Shown here piece after piece: positions 37,182 through 41,850 of a DNA stretch of 64,000 nt. Below the pieces are notes generated by a model. It was not told where the DNA came from. It made no database searches and saw only the letters and a list, made by a program, of their open reading frames with translations. The DNA lies in contig OY755039.1 of assembly GCA_963576565.1 (NCBI GenBank), positions 131,457,140 through 131,521,139 on the forward strand, in the 5' to 3' direction. The position numbers were made by a program, and so were the translations under genes. The stretch's first letter is position 1, and each line of letters opens with the position of its first letter. This DNA is from Aspidapion aeneum (lineage: Eukaryota; Arthropoda; Insecta; Coleoptera; Brentidae).

Positions 37182-40025
37182 ATGTCTGTAACGACCAACG
37201 CGCATAACTCAAAAACCGCTCGGCCGATTTTAATGAAATTTGGTACTTAGGCTGGGTCTTGTGTCGAGATGGTCCCATTTAAAAATGAACAAAATCCACC
37301 GAACACAAACCAAATAAAAGGGTGGGGGTAGATTTCAAAAATTAGAGTTTATGTGAAAATATGGCGTGTGTGATATCAAACAAATGGTAATTGAGTCTGG
37401 AGTTAAACAAAATACATTTTAATTTATTTAAAAAAAAGGGTGGGGGTATATTTCAAAAATTCGAGTTTAAGTGAAAATATGGCGTGTGTGATATCAAACG
37501 AAAGGTAATTGAGTCCGGAGTTTAACAAAATACATTTTAGTTTTTACTTTTTTTAAGGGTGGGGGTAGATTTTAAAAATTTGAGTTTAAGTCAAAACATG
37601 GCTTGTGTGGTATCAAACAAAAGGTAATTTAGTCTGGAGTTGAATAAAATATATTTCAGTTTTTAGTTATATTAGCTCACACGTAAACTATAACTATAGT
37701 ACCTAGTGTGAGCTTAGGGGCCCATATATTGGCAGAGTATTTTTGATTGTCTTCTTATAGTTTTTCATTCCATTCCTTGCTGCATATACATATTTGACTT
37801 TTTACACTTTTCAAATTCACTTTATTTTCCAATTTTTGACCTATACAAAGGTATAAGGAATATTGTCAAGAACATTAAAAAAAAAAAATTTAAATTACAA
37901 TACATACAAGCATAAAAATAAAATTCATCACAAATTAAACACTAAGTTACTAAAACAAACATGCAGTGCAAGATCAGACACCACCAAGATAACAAGACAT
38001 AATTTCTGATATTGAGTAAACTGAGTCGCTTAAAAGAATTTGTTTAACTCTATTTCTGAAGATATTTTTACTCTGGATTTGCTTTAGCTTACCAGGCAGT
38101 TTGTTAAAAAGTTTGATTGCAACCACATGAGGACCTCTAGCAGCCATGGTTGAATGATGCCTAGGCAGGGCTACACTATAGTTTTTTCTGAGACTGTAAC
38201 TTTTCTATGTATTTTAACTATTTATAGCACTTTTTTAATGTTAACTAAGAGGCTGAAAGCTCGATTATCACTCTTACAACTTTTTGAACCTTTGATGTCT
38301 GGTGTTTAAGTGATTTTTAGCTTTTTTTTGATATCTCACAACAAGCATTTTGTGAGGTTAGATATGTCTATGATAAATTGGGTGCCAAATAATTATTGCA
38401 TATTCTAATTTTAATCTTACATATGAGTAAAATAAAATCTATGTTTTAGAATTGTCAAATGCTCTGCAATTTCTAATAATAAATCCTAAAGATTTAAATG
38501 CTAAAAAAGTTGTTACTTGCAAGTGATTATTAAAGCTCAATACTTGGTCGAAAGTTACGCCATGATCTTTGATTTTGTCACACCTAGCACTTGAGGTTTA
38601 ATTTCATAAGGATAATAGATTATTCAAGTTAAGCTAATTCATCTTGCACCACCTACTTAATTTATTCAATTCATGTTGCAATTGTTGACAATCATTAATG
38701 TTGGAAACACAGAGAAAGATCTTCAGGTTTTTATGCGTTTTAAAAGCTGATCTGAGACAAAAAAATTTTTATGTTGGAAAAAGTTTGTTCTTTTATAGTT
38801 TTACTGTAATTTTCTGACTATTCTCTGCAATATCCACACTCTCACTTGATGCAGAAGCAAAGGTTTAGTTGTTGGTTTGTTTTCCACTAAAAAACTGATG
38901 TTTATTAGTCCTGTTTTTATAAATTTCTGTAGACTTCACTTTGCCACTCTTTCTGTGTTTTCACTTTCAATGAGTCAAATGCAGGGCTCATGGGCATGGA
39001 ATTTAAGAGTAAAACCCTAGCAAATGGCCCAAAGGACAGTATCATATACATAGGCCCAATATCCCAGTGTATGTGGTTTTGTATGCATTTGATATAAAAA
39101 TTAAAAAGTGTGTTTTTATTAAAAAAAACTATTTATTTAAAATTTTCCTTACCTAACTAAGTTTCAAGATTGCTAAATAACTGTTTTCAAAAAGAATCAT
39201 CAAAAAATTTCTTGTTTTAGTGTCTGGATTGAGGGGTGATCAGCTGAACCAAATTTATACACTGTCCTACAGAACTTTAATAAATGTTTGGTCCTGTAGT
39301 GTCCTGCCTGTGGGGTCCTGTATAGTCCTGTGGCTGAAAAGGTGCCCATAAAAAAATTCGTGACCAAAAAAAAAAGGTCATCACATCTTAACTCTCGTTT
39401 TTCTTAGTGAGCTGATTTGCCTTTGCCAGCCTTAGTACTTAATCATGCTTAGGGCACCCCTTAGGAGCCCGTAACCTCGGGGTCCTGTATAGTCCTGTGG
39501 AAGTCCTGTAGAAAAATTTGTACACCTACTGTGGGCAGCTGATCACCCCTCGGTCTAGATAGTGCACAGAAACCAAATTACAAACAAGGGGTGATCTGCT
39601 GTCCCAAATTTGTACACCATCCTACAGGAGTTTAAAATAAAATCTTGGTCCTGTAGTGTATTTCAGAGTCCTGTAGACTAAATTTGTACACCTACTGTGA
39701 GCAGCAGATCACCCCTTAATTAAAAACCTCTAGAGAAATGTTCAGCAAGCTATTGCAGACTATTGCATTGTTATTGAGAGTATTGCAAGGTACTGCAAGA
39801 CTATTTAATGCGGCCTAATGCCAACCACAGCCAGATTATTGTGCAATACATATATTGCAGGCAGTGTAATCACCCTCAATTTCACCTGTTGTGATTTAAA
39901 ACTGTAAAATTATCAAAGGCGCCCGCCGGGGGGTTTAAAGACATGAAAACCACGAAGTGGCCCCTAAATTCTAACAACTTACCTCTTTTGATAACATACA
40001 TCTTATGCATTGGTTTGTTCACCAT
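1456..40025 (-). CDS. RnrL: Ribonucleoside-diphosphate reductase large subunit, 5' half, six coding exons
   Basis: Class I ribonucleotide reductase large (R1) subunit, which with the small subunit reduces ribonucleoside diphosphates to deoxyribonucleotides for DNA synthesis in the cytosol. Coding exons on the minus strand are 40025-39983, 20498-20410, 19178-19001, 17794-17538, 5550-5319 and 1635-1456 (979 nt, about 326 codons). Every internal boundary has GT/AG ends and phases agree (1, 0, 1, 0, 1, 1). Introns are 19484, 1231, 1206, 11987 and 3683 bp. The product begins with an ATP-cone (MYVIKRDGRQEQ), then the R1 N-terminal helical region, and runs into the barrel with LSSCFLL, the conserved redox cysteine of the family, and [18 protein letters not shown]. 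The thiyl-radical cysteine region (NLCTEI in the family) and the C-terminal CxxC lie beyond the left edge. I see no frameshift or stop in any exon, so the gene appears functional despite repeat-loaded introns. Confidence is very high from continuous similarity in six collinear exons. Confidence 0.97.
1903..2270. mobile_element. Foldback MITE with about 165-bp inverted arms
   Basis: Arms 1903 to about 2065 and about 2110-2270 are almost perfect reverse complements, starting TCATAACAAAAACATTTCATG. About 40 bp separate them at the apex. Arm divergence rises toward the apex. It lies in RnrL intron 5 and has no coding content. The family is not identified, and no convincing target-site duplication is visible. 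Confidence 0.88.
2372..3600. repeat. 141-bp tandem satellite, about 9 units
   Basis: The landmark GTTTTATCATAG/AT recurs at about 2396, 2537, 2675, 2817, 2961, 3102, 3242, 3383 and 3526, with spacings of 138-144 bp. Each unit also contains CAGCTCTCTAGCGTTTCTGGAAGTGGGCAATG-like sequence and ACTTTTACATAACTTTACAT. Units are clearly diverged. It lies in intron 5. A coding-looking frame across the last units is a by-product of the repeat. Confidence 0.9.
3611..3634. repeat. (GAGT)n microsatellite
   Basis: Five or so tandem GAGT units directly after the 141-bp satellite. Confidence 0.85.
3635..4149. other. Intron 5 sequence, nothing recognised
   Basis: Between the microsatellite and the next foldback element. 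Includes short open frames (about 3798-4007 and its antisense) with no family resemblance. Confidence 0.4.
4150..5246. mobile_element. 1.1-kb foldback element, TIR TACAGRGTGTTCGGCACATG
   Basis: The ends are TACAGAGTGTTCGGCACATG (left) and its complement from TACAGGGTGTTCGGCACATG (right). Complementarity continues inward for about 500 bp per arm, for example the GGTATGCTACACATTGAT block at about 4554 against ATCAATGTGTAGCATACC at about 4839. The apex is near 4700. The right arm carries an extra CGAAC-type expansion at about 4998-5012. Non-coding. It ends 73 bp from RnrL exon 5. Superfamily not assigned. Confidence 0.88.
5319..5550 (-). CDS. RnrL: RnrL exon 5
   Basis: 232 nt, phase 0 in and phase 1 out. 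The acceptor is TTCTTTAG before AATATTGACGCA and the donor is AAAG followed by GTACGTAG. It encodes [17 protein letters not shown], then [19 protein letters not shown] and [19 protein letters not shown]. The cysteine in QLSSCFLL corresponds to the N-terminal partner of the redox-active active-site cysteine pair in R1 proteins. Confidence 0.97.
5627..6420 (+). repeat. Inverted-repeat arm, left side of a large foldback (partners 9050-9432 and 10160-10760)
   Basis: 5627-6150 is complementary to about 10160-10760; an example is GCCGGACCTGTCCCTCACC against its reverse at about 10605. 6150-6420 is complementary to 9050-9432, including the TCGACTTATAGACC / CAAACCCGTCAAACGCGCT blocks. The right arm is split by insertion of the hairpin-ended element at 9455-10154, so the foldback predates that insertion. 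Located in RnrL intron 4. No coding function seen. Confidence 0.8.
6598..7275 (+). mobile_element. Hairpin-ended element, copy A
   Basis: Both ends carry a small palindrome, AGCTCACAC ... GTGTGAGCT, around a CTATAG-containing loop (6598-6636 and 7235-7275). Inside are a (CTGT)n tract, the block CATAACTCAAAAACGGCTTG, then about three copies of a 110-120 bp direct repeat with GATATCAAACGAAAGGTAAT and GGGTGGGGGTAGATTTCAAA. Similarity to other copies continues for about 30 bp past the right hairpin (GGGGCCCATATATTGG). Other copies: 9455-10154 (minus), 16530-17208 (minus), 36995-37714 (plus). Superfamily unknown to me. Confidence 0.85.
7276..7694. other. Intron 4 sequence, nothing recognised
   Basis: Begins with the outer tail shared by hairpin-ended copies. 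The remainder shows no coding or repeat signal that I can name. Confidence 0.4.
7695..8794 (-). repeat. Inverted-repeat arm (partner 269-1405)
   Basis: Reverse complement of 269-1405, about 1.1 kb, moderately diverged. Carries the same CCTAGATAAGGCCTG-like block near 8410. Non-coding. Confidence 0.85.
9051..9262. repeat. Two-copy direct repeat of about 121-bp period
   Basis: Blocks at about 9051-9140 and 9171-9262 share AAGACTCCAATGTCAA and GCGACGACAACACCTTTTGC. They are separated by a G/C homopolymer-rich stretch (9138-9168). They form the inner end of the right foldback arm. Confidence 0.8.
9455..10154 (-). mobile_element. Hairpin-ended element, copy B
   Basis: Same family as 6598-7275 in the opposite orientation. 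End hairpins are at 9455-9490 and about 10122-10154. A long (ACAG)n tract sits at about 9956-10021. Three internal repeats carry ACTCCAGACTCAATTACC and ATCTACCCCCACCC. It splits the right arm of the surrounding foldback, which is evidence of insertion. Confidence 0.85.
10160..10760 (-). repeat. Inverted-repeat arm, outer right part (partner 5627-6150)
   Basis: Reverse complement of the left arm, including CTAGGTCAAATTATTGACCAC and the GGACAGGTCCGGCTTTTCTT block near 10611. Confidence 0.8.
10761..11689. repeat. Mostly unrecognised; 11330-11640 is related to the following foldback
   Basis: 10761-11330 shows nothing I recognise. From about 11340, GCAACACACTTGGCATGGATA and the C/G-rich CCACCCCCTCCC block resemble 12065-12140. 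This suggests a second diverged copy of the same repeat family. Confidence 0.5.
11690..12665. mobile_element. Foldback element with about 480-bp arms
   Basis: The left arm 11690 to about 12180 is complementary to about 12190-12665. Shared blocks include GTATACACTTGAATCTTCAT, GAGAGGCAACACACTTGGTA and AAATAAATGAGAGGTGTGG with their reverses. The apex lies near 12185. Arms are diverged and non-coding. The open frame at 12036-12476 is an artefact of the repeat. Confidence 0.8.
12641..12904. repeat. 264-bp segment repeated at 16306-16570
   Basis: Near-identical to 16306-16570, running from CCAAGTTAAAAGTTTGCAA through GAGAGGGGTGAGAGGAGGG to a hairpin end AGCTCACACCAGG ... GTGTGAGCT. Here the hairpin end of the 6598-7275 family stands alone with no element body attached. 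Confidence 0.88.
12905..15925. other. Intron 4 interior, nothing recognised
   Basis: About 3 kb with somewhat higher GC than its surroundings (13.0-15.0 kb). Several open frames of 60-90 codons exist, for example minus 13049-13309 and minus 14734-14967, with no family I recognise and no paired splice or repeat support. It could be old transposon sequence. Confidence 0.4.
15926..16305 (-). mobile_element. Hairpin-ended element, partial copy C'
   Basis: Contains the internal 110-bp repeats and the GGCTTGTGATTGATGGATTT block of the family but lacks the tRNA-proximal/(CTGT)n end and its hairpin. It stops where the 264-bp segment begins. It is directly repeated by 16567 onward. Confidence 0.8.
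16306..16570. repeat. Second copy of the 264-bp segment (12641-12904)
   Basis: Sits between partial copy C' and full copy C of the hairpin-ended element. It includes the shared flank ACTCTGCCAATATATGGGTA and the left hairpin of copy C. Confidence 0.88.
16530..17208 (-). mobile_element. Hairpin-ended element, copy C
   Basis: Full-length copy with end hairpins at 16530-16570 and about 17173-17208, internal repeats and a short (ACAG/ACGG) tract at about 17050-17075. Confidence 0.85.
17538..17794 (-). CDS. RnrL: RnrL exon 4
   Basis: 257 nt: AC completing an aspartate codon, then 85 codons. The acceptor is TTTTCAG before ACGTT and the donor is GGAGAG followed by GTAAGAAT. It encodes the R1 core with [20 protein letters not shown], then [20 protein letters not shown] and [10 protein letters not shown], a strongly conserved stretch of the large subunit. 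Confidence 0.97.
18060..18870 (+). pseudogene. Non-LTR retrotransposon reverse transcriptase fragment
   Basis: Broken RT coding frames read [24 protein letters not shown] and then, after a frameshift near 18423, [14 protein letters not shown] (the YADD-box region with FGDD) and [16 protein letters not shown] further frame leads to LLYGMEIG near 18835. The order matches RT motifs of insect LINEs, and no intact ORF remains. It sits in RnrL intron 3, antisense to the gene. The related copy is at 48600-49955. Confidence 0.85.
19001..19178 (-). CDS. RnrL: RnrL exon 3
   Basis: 178 nt, phase 0 in and phase 1 out. The acceptor is CTGCTAG before TTGGCAATTACC and the donor is TTTAGTG followed by GTAAGG. 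It encodes [20 protein letters not shown], then [20 protein letters not shown] and [16 protein letters not shown], the R1 N-terminal domain. Confidence 0.97.
19547..19603. repeat. GC-rich ATTCGCCGCG short repeats
   Basis: Four imperfect copies of (GGACA)ATTCGCCGCG in 57 bp, within otherwise AT-rich intron 2. No function assigned. Confidence 0.7.
19880..20157 (+). pseudogene. Non-LTR retrotransposon C-terminal fragment
   Basis: Encodes [27 protein letters not shown] and [17 protein letters not shown], the typical C-terminal tail of the LINE family seen at 49660-49909. It terminates with a stop followed by ACCGACATAGTAGTAG. It lies in RnrL intron 2, on the far side of exon 3 from the RT fragment at 18060-18870. 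Confidence 0.85.
20410..20498 (-). CDS. RnrL: RnrL exon 2
   Basis: 89 nt: AT completing an aspartate codon, then 29 codons. The acceptor is GTTGCAG before ATGGTCG and the donor is GATCCT followed by GTAAGTAG. It encodes (D)[19 protein letters not shown] and [10 protein letters not shown], the ATP-cone helices of R1. Confidence 0.97.
20619..20816 (+). repeat. Direct repeat flanking a foldback, left copy
   Basis: About 200 bp matching 22219-22446, from GGTTCAAATCCAGCCTGAGG to TTTCATACAACTAC. Begins with a tRNA T-arm-like sequence. Both copies flank the foldback 20897-22189 in the same orientation. Confidence 0.85.
20897..22189. mobile_element. Foldback element built on AAATATCG repeats
   Basis: The outer ends are GGAAGGGCG and CGCCCTTCC. 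Each arm starts with a tandem array of roughly 15-bp units, ACAAAATATCGAAAA on the left (20908-21245) and the complement on the right (21845-22175). Inner arms rich in AACCTAAC/GAACCGAA-type pentamers meet near 21540. Long open frames here are repeat artefacts. Located in RnrL intron 1. Confidence 0.88.
22190..22240 (+). pseudogene. tRNA-like sequence lacking an anticodon arm
   Basis: GCCTCGGTAGCTCAGCAGG resembles a tRNA 5' end with a pol III A box. GGTTCAAATCCCGCCTGAGG resembles a T arm with B box plus acceptor strand. The acceptor halves GCCTCGG and CTGAGGT can pair with two G-T wobbles. Only about 10 bp lie between the two parts, so the anticodon arm is missing. It heads the right direct repeat, as in a tRNA-derived SINE. 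Confidence 0.6.
22219..22446 (+). repeat. Direct repeat flanking a foldback, right copy
   Basis: Matches 20619-20816 but with about 30 extra bases (CTCCTCGTTGTACAATTTAT region near 22288). Shares GACGCGCTATATRTCGTGCA and GGTAGATGGATAA. Confidence 0.85.
22475..22553. repeat. (GTGAA)n/(AAAGT)n pentanucleotide array
   Basis: Runs directly into the CGAGGGG end of the 11.8-kb element. The same AAAGT array resumes at 34376. Confidence 0.95.
22603..23068 (+). repeat. 10-bp repeat array 1
   Basis: Decamers such as ACTGTCGAGT, ACTGTTGGGT and CCTGTCGAGT. On the other strand these are ACAGTACTCG and ACAGGACCCA. Open frames of up to 189 codons here are pure repeat translation. Confidence 0.95.
23069..23810 (+). 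repeat. Spacer S1, forward
   Basis: Runs from GGAAAAAATTACAAAATTTT to its near-complement AAAATTTTATAATTTTTTCC. It includes the tRNA-like module at 23361-23425 and the AAAGCAGTGGCGGTCTGTGG block near 23128. Confidence 0.85.
23361..23425 (+). pseudogene. tRNA-like module of S1 (Cys/Phe-like)
   Basis: TAGTTTAAGGTGTTGGACGC resembles an A box. CTCGACTGCAGATCCAAAGG resembles an anticodon arm with GCA (tRNA-Cys-like). GAGTTCGATTCTC is a good B box and T loop. A run of ten T follows shortly after. Stems are imperfect, so it is not a functional tRNA. Other copies: 30287-30351 and 32959-33021 (plus; loop CTGAAGA, Phe-like), 25201-25265 and 27617-27679 (minus). Confidence 0.65.
23811..24024 (-). repeat. 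10-bp repeat array 2 (short)
   Basis: Units ACAGTACTTA, ACAGGACCCA and ACAGGACACG. At 23836-23855 two ACAGGACC 8-mers are separated by CTCG rather than a dinucleotide. Confidence 0.95.
24025..25552 (+). repeat. Spacer S2 forward followed by S1 reversed
   Basis: S2 (about 24025-24860) holds the second tRNA-like module. From about 24865 the sequence is S1 in reverse complement. It contains footprint-like duplications at 24662-24691, 24778-24796, 24829-24849 and 24874-24892. The open frame at 24696-24926 has no recognised product. Confidence 0.85.
24434..24502 (+). pseudogene. tRNA-like module of S2 (Met-like)
   Basis: TAGCATAAAGTGTGGAGTG resembles an A box. GGCTCATGATCCGCAGGTC resembles an anticodon arm with CAT. 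TGGGTTCGAGGCCCA forms a perfect T arm with B box. T9 follows. The anticodon stem does not pair, so a working tRNA is unlikely. Other copies: 26872-26940 (CTT in the loop) and 29621-29684 (plus); 30693-30762 and 33361-33430 (minus). S1 and S2 modules and flanks are themselves diverged paralogues. Confidence 0.65.
25553..26445 (-). repeat. 10-bp repeat array 3
   Basis: About 0.9 kb of ACAGTACTCG, ACAGTACACG, ACAGGACCCA and ACAGTACCCA decamers. Open frames of up to 277 codons on both strands are repeat translation. Confidence 0.95.
26446..28096 (+). repeat. Spacer S2 + reversed S1, second unit
   Basis: Same organisation as 24025-25552 but enriched in 8-bp duplications split by CGAG or CTCG: 26459, 26720, 27236, 27429, 27782, 27828, 27855, 27868, 27884, 27925, 28030 and 28042 (start of the first 8-mer). 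Confidence 0.88.
28097..29231 (-). repeat. 10-bp repeat array 4
   Basis: The longest uninterrupted array, about 1.1 kb. The 5' part is rich in ACAGGACCCA and the 3' part in ACAGTACTCG-ACAGTACACG. The 360-codon open frame is repeat-derived. Confidence 0.95.
29232..31197. repeat. Spacer S2 forward, partial S1, then S2 reversed
   Basis: S2 runs to about 30045. A forward S1 piece (30046-30395) has its tRNA-like module at 30287. From 30396 S2 is in reverse. This is the symmetry centre after which arrays switch orientation. Footprint-like duplications at 29797 and 31080. Confidence 0.85.
31198..31715 (+). repeat. 10-bp repeat array 5, first half
   Basis: Decamers in the CTGTCGAGTA orientation, opposite to arrays 3 and 4. 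Interrupted at 31716 by a non-LTR element and resumed at 32312. Confidence 0.95.
31716..32311 (-). mobile_element. 5'-truncated non-LTR element inserted in array 5
   Basis: A (TTTA)n tract at 31716-31745 is the 3' tail on the minus strand. The minus-strand frame 32141-31854 encodes a C-terminal RT-element fragment with [28 protein letters not shown] and [11 protein letters not shown]. The element is severely 5'-truncated and non-functional. The array flanks it directly on both sides. No clear target duplication can be called inside the repeats. Confidence 0.85.
32312..32784 (+). repeat. 10-bp repeat array 5, second half
   Basis: Same repeat resumed after the insertion. More diverged at its right end (CAGTTCGGGTACAGTTGAG near 32702). 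Confidence 0.95.
32785..33826. repeat. Spacer, partial S1 forward then S2 reversed
   Basis: Nearly the same order as 30060-31195, indicating duplication of the right half. tRNA-like modules at 32959-33021 and 33361-33430 (minus). An 8-mer pair ACAAAAAA split by CGAG lies near 33750-33770. Confidence 0.85.
33827..34335 (+). repeat. 10-bp repeat array 6
   Basis: Last array. It degrades into TTTGTACAGTACTGTTGAAA before the terminal CGAGGGG end at 34375. Confidence 0.95.
34376..34568. repeat. (AAAGT)n pentanucleotide array
   Basis: About 38 units of AAAGT with rare variants, continuing the array seen at 22475-22553. Confidence 0.97.
34600..35250 (+). pseudogene. Penelope-like element, RT end and GIY-YIG start
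   Basis: Frame 34622-35266 contains the PLE reverse transcriptase C-terminal signature [15 protein letters not shown] and [16 protein letters not shown]. It continues to the GIY-YIG endonuclease start [17 protein letters not shown]. The 5' part is truncated at the AAAGT array. Coding is interrupted by a nested element at about 35250 and continues at 36149. PLE RT with GIY-YIG nuclease normally mobilises the element by target-primed reverse transcription. This copy is dead. Confidence 0.88.
35250..36148 (+). mobile_element. 5'-truncated non-LTR element nested in the Penelope-like element
   Basis: Two frames in the same register (35275-35550 and 35551-35979) read through one TGA at 35548-35550. 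They encode the end of an [41 protein letters not shown], and [17 protein letters not shown] tail of (AAAC)n follows at about 36130-36149. The TGA falls where related elements usually have glycine before the FWG motif, so it looks like a nonsense mutation. Confidence 0.87.
36149..36545 (+). pseudogene. Penelope-like element, GIY-YIG end and 3' region
   Basis: Continues the nuclease with [19 protein letters not shown] and [13 protein letters not shown], and stops at 36368-36370. The tail contains a decayed hammerhead-like sequence at 36463-36507: ACAT/ATGT stem I, GGTTAG/CTAACC stem II and GAAACGTC. The CTGANGA core is altered to TTGAAAA. Confidence 0.82.
36546..36960 (-). pseudogene. Non-LTR element C-terminal relic
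   Basis: Minus frames read [35 protein letters not shown] and, after a frameshift near 36720, [19 protein letters not shown] and [16 protein letters not shown]. This is the usual C-terminal pattern of Jockey/CR1-like RT proteins. Confidence 0.82.
36995..37714 (+). mobile_element. Hairpin-ended element, copy D
   Basis: End hairpins at 36995-37030 and about 37674-37714, (TCTG)n tract at 37131-37185, three internal repeats, and the outer tail GGGGCCCATATATTGGCAGA. In intron 1, the same orientation as copy A. Confidence 0.87.
37780..38760 (-). pseudogene. Non-LTR element relic, RT palm to C-terminus
   Basis: Minus-strand reading with stops gives [48 protein letters not shown] and, in another segment, [19 protein letters not shown] then [19 protein letters not shown]. 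The order matches the RT thumb and C-terminal region of insect LINEs. Heavily decayed. Confidence 0.8.
38985..39229 (-). repeat. Diverged relic of the 41851-43629 palindrome arm
   Basis: AAAACCCTAGCAAATGGCCC, AATATCCCAGTGTATG and AAAAAGAATCATCAAAAAAT match the right arm of the palindrome (42960-43190) with many differences. The match resumes at about 39561 (AGTGCACAGAAACC) after the inserted small element. Confidence 0.8.
39230..39552. mobile_element. Small non-autonomous element related to 22554-34375
   Basis: The ends are TGAGGGGTGATCAGCTG and, on the other strand, CGAGGGGTGATCAGCTG, each followed by CAAATTT(A/G)TACAC. It is flanked by GTCTGGAT and GTCTAGAT, an 8-bp target duplication with one difference. 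The empty site is represented by GTGTCCGGATAGTGCACC at about 43181. Internal GGTCCTGTAGTGTCCTG and GGGTCCTGTATAGTCCTG motifs resemble the decamers of the large element. Confidence 0.85.
39586..39717. mobile_element. 132-bp MITE of the same family
   Basis: Perfect 16-bp ends AAGGGGTGATCTGCTG, with subterminal CAAATTTGTACACC on both sides and TCCTGTAG motifs inside. No clear 8-bp target duplication. Confidence 0.85.
39983..40025 (-). CDS. RnrL: RnrL exon 1 (coding part)
   Basis: Encodes [14 protein letters not shown] plus the first base of an aspartate codon. The donor is AAAAGAG followed by GTAAGTTG. The start at 40025 has A at -3 and G at +4. The ATG at 40010 (MHKMYVIKR) resembles the usual family start and is an alternative. 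The frame stays open upstream to 40217, but that stretch has no R1 similarity and contains a TATA-like tract, so I treat it as leader/promoter. Confidence 0.93.
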
Positions 40026-40340
40026 CGTTTGAAAAAATAAAACAATACAACTAAAATTTAACAAAGACCAAAAAAATATATATTTATATGTATATAAAGG
40101 TATGTCACCCAAGTACTTATACTTATTTCTTTGGAAAAAAATAAGCAAATAACCAAGAACCAAACACTCACAAGGGAAAAATGTCCACAAACTACAATTT
40201 CTAGCCACTTGGATCACCTTTCTTTATCTCTCTCTCTCAGTCTATGAACTTTTGTTTAATTCCTATATGTCAGAGCGAAAGCAAGAATAGAAGCGACGGA
40301 TGAGAATCTGCTACCACACATTTTCGCGCCGTTCTAGACA
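40026..40340 (-). promoter_or_regulatory. RnrL promoter region with E2F site
   Basis: TTTTCGCGCC at 40321-40330 is a full match to the E2F consensus, 296 bp upstream of the start codon. Also present are a CT/GA-repeat tract at about 40230-40240 (GAGA-type) and TATA-like sequence at about 40076-40105. E2F control is expected for an S-phase gene. The transcription start is not determined. Confidence 0.6.
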
Positions 40341-40402
40341 GATGACAGCAGTCTTGAAACAGAATGACTATAGTTGCGTTCGTTTATACGAGGCATTTTC
40401 TC

Positions 40403-41848
40403 ATGCCGTATTCCATTGGGAAAATGAGTGCAGCACTGGTGGTGCACTGACACTGAAACAGTGCTGTCAAAAATTTGCAACGAGTGCAGTTTCAATACAC
40501 GCGGAAAATGAAAAATCGCACTCGTGTGGTATAAGGTCACTATATCACGAAGTTCCTAACATCATGATATAGTGACCTTAGTGTGGTATGCCATAATGAG
40601 CTGTAGAACTTCTTTTTTATTCTTGCTTTAAGCAACGTTAATATAACATTTTCTTGCAAATAATTTTTTATAGTATATCCATTATGAATAGGGCAAATTG
40701 ATTATGCAAAAATCTCATTTTTGGAAAAAATGTCACACAACCTGTAGTTTTATCAGGCCAACGACGATATCCATTTTTATTTGTTTCAAAGTTACACGCC
40801 GATAAATATTATCCTAAAATTCGTCAAATAAATAAATAATAATTCGAAACACCTTGTATACATATATAATATTTCACAAGTTTCTTTCAACTAAACCTAA
40901 CTTTCCTGCCTTGCAGAATTTGGTCAAAAACATGTTGTTCAAAATCCATTTGTTCGAAAGTAATATTAATACTTCAATAACATTTTCTTGAAAAGGAAAA
41001 TTATTTAAAAACATTTTCTTCAAACAAAAAATTGTTTGAAAACATTTTATTAAAATTTTTTTGTTCAAAAACATTTTCTTTGAAAGTCATTTTTTTTTCA
41101 TAAGGAAAATTGTTCAAAAAAGTTTTTGAAGAAAATATTTTTGAACAAATTTCCATTCAACAAGAACATAACCTAACCTAACAGCTAAGCGCAAGGGTGT
41201 TTTAACATACCATAAAAATGGCAAGACATGTGCCTCAGCGCTAATGGGGTTTCGTCCCCCTTGTTCTTTTTTTGGACAAAATTGAGGCTACTTGAATTTA
41301 TTTATGAGGAATTCTGCAGTGCTCATCTCGAGCCGAAAGTGTTTCTTGAACTAAAAAATACATTTATTTTTACTTATAATCATAGCTGCCAGAAAACCCC
41401 AACTGTCGGAAAATTAGTCCCAGTCAACCAGATCCATACAAATCTACTTACCTGTTTGTTGTTAAATCGGTAAACCACATTTTCAATAAAGTTTTTTATT
41501 TTTGGGGTTTCCGTTCTCATTGTTTTTATTGCACAGAACTGTTCTTCTTCATCTTCATCGCTGCTACTACTTAGCAGCGAAGAAAATAATAATATCGCTA
41601 ACAACTTTATTTTCACTAATTTTTACATCTCACGACAATAATAAGCGTTTAAAATTAATGGCGGGAAAAAGTTTTCGGTGCGGCACGAGCCCTCAGAGCC
41701 GGTGTCAAAAAAGCCGCACTCAGTGAAAAACTGAATTCATAAGTTCCTCAATGGAATACGAAAACTGAAAAAGTGCATATCAATGGAATGCAAACACCGA
41801 GCCAGTTGTGCACTAGTGCTGCACTCATTTCCCCAATGGAATACGGCA
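40403..41848. mobile_element. DNA transposon relic with GCCGTATTCCATTGGG ends
   Basis: Left end ATGCCGTATTCCATTGGGAA and right end its reverse (CCAATGGAATACGGCAT), followed on both sides by ATGAGTGCAGCAC. Inside are a 15-bp-stem hairpin at 40529-40580 (AAGGTCACTATATCA and its complement), an AT-rich stretch with ACATTTTCTT repeats at 40920-41140, and a Harbinger-like exon at 41616-41457. Target duplication not clear. Confidence 0.65.
41457..41616 (-). pseudogene. Harbinger-like transposase N-terminal exon
   Basis: Encodes MKIKLLAILLFSSLLSSSS, an acidic DEDEEEQF stretch, then RTETPKIKNFIENVVYRFNN, and ends at a good donor (ACAG followed by GTAAGTAG). The serine/acidic N-terminus and PKIxNFIExVV pattern resemble insect PIF/Harbinger transposases. 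No catalytic exon is seen downstream within the element. Confidence 0.5.
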
Positions 41849-41850
41849 TC

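Noticed and set aside
40026..40217. Upstream in-frame extension of RnrL exon 1 starting at 40217
   Set aside because: The added residues are unlike R1 proteins and the DNA includes TATA-like and homopolymer sequence. The start at 40025 or 40010 fits the family.
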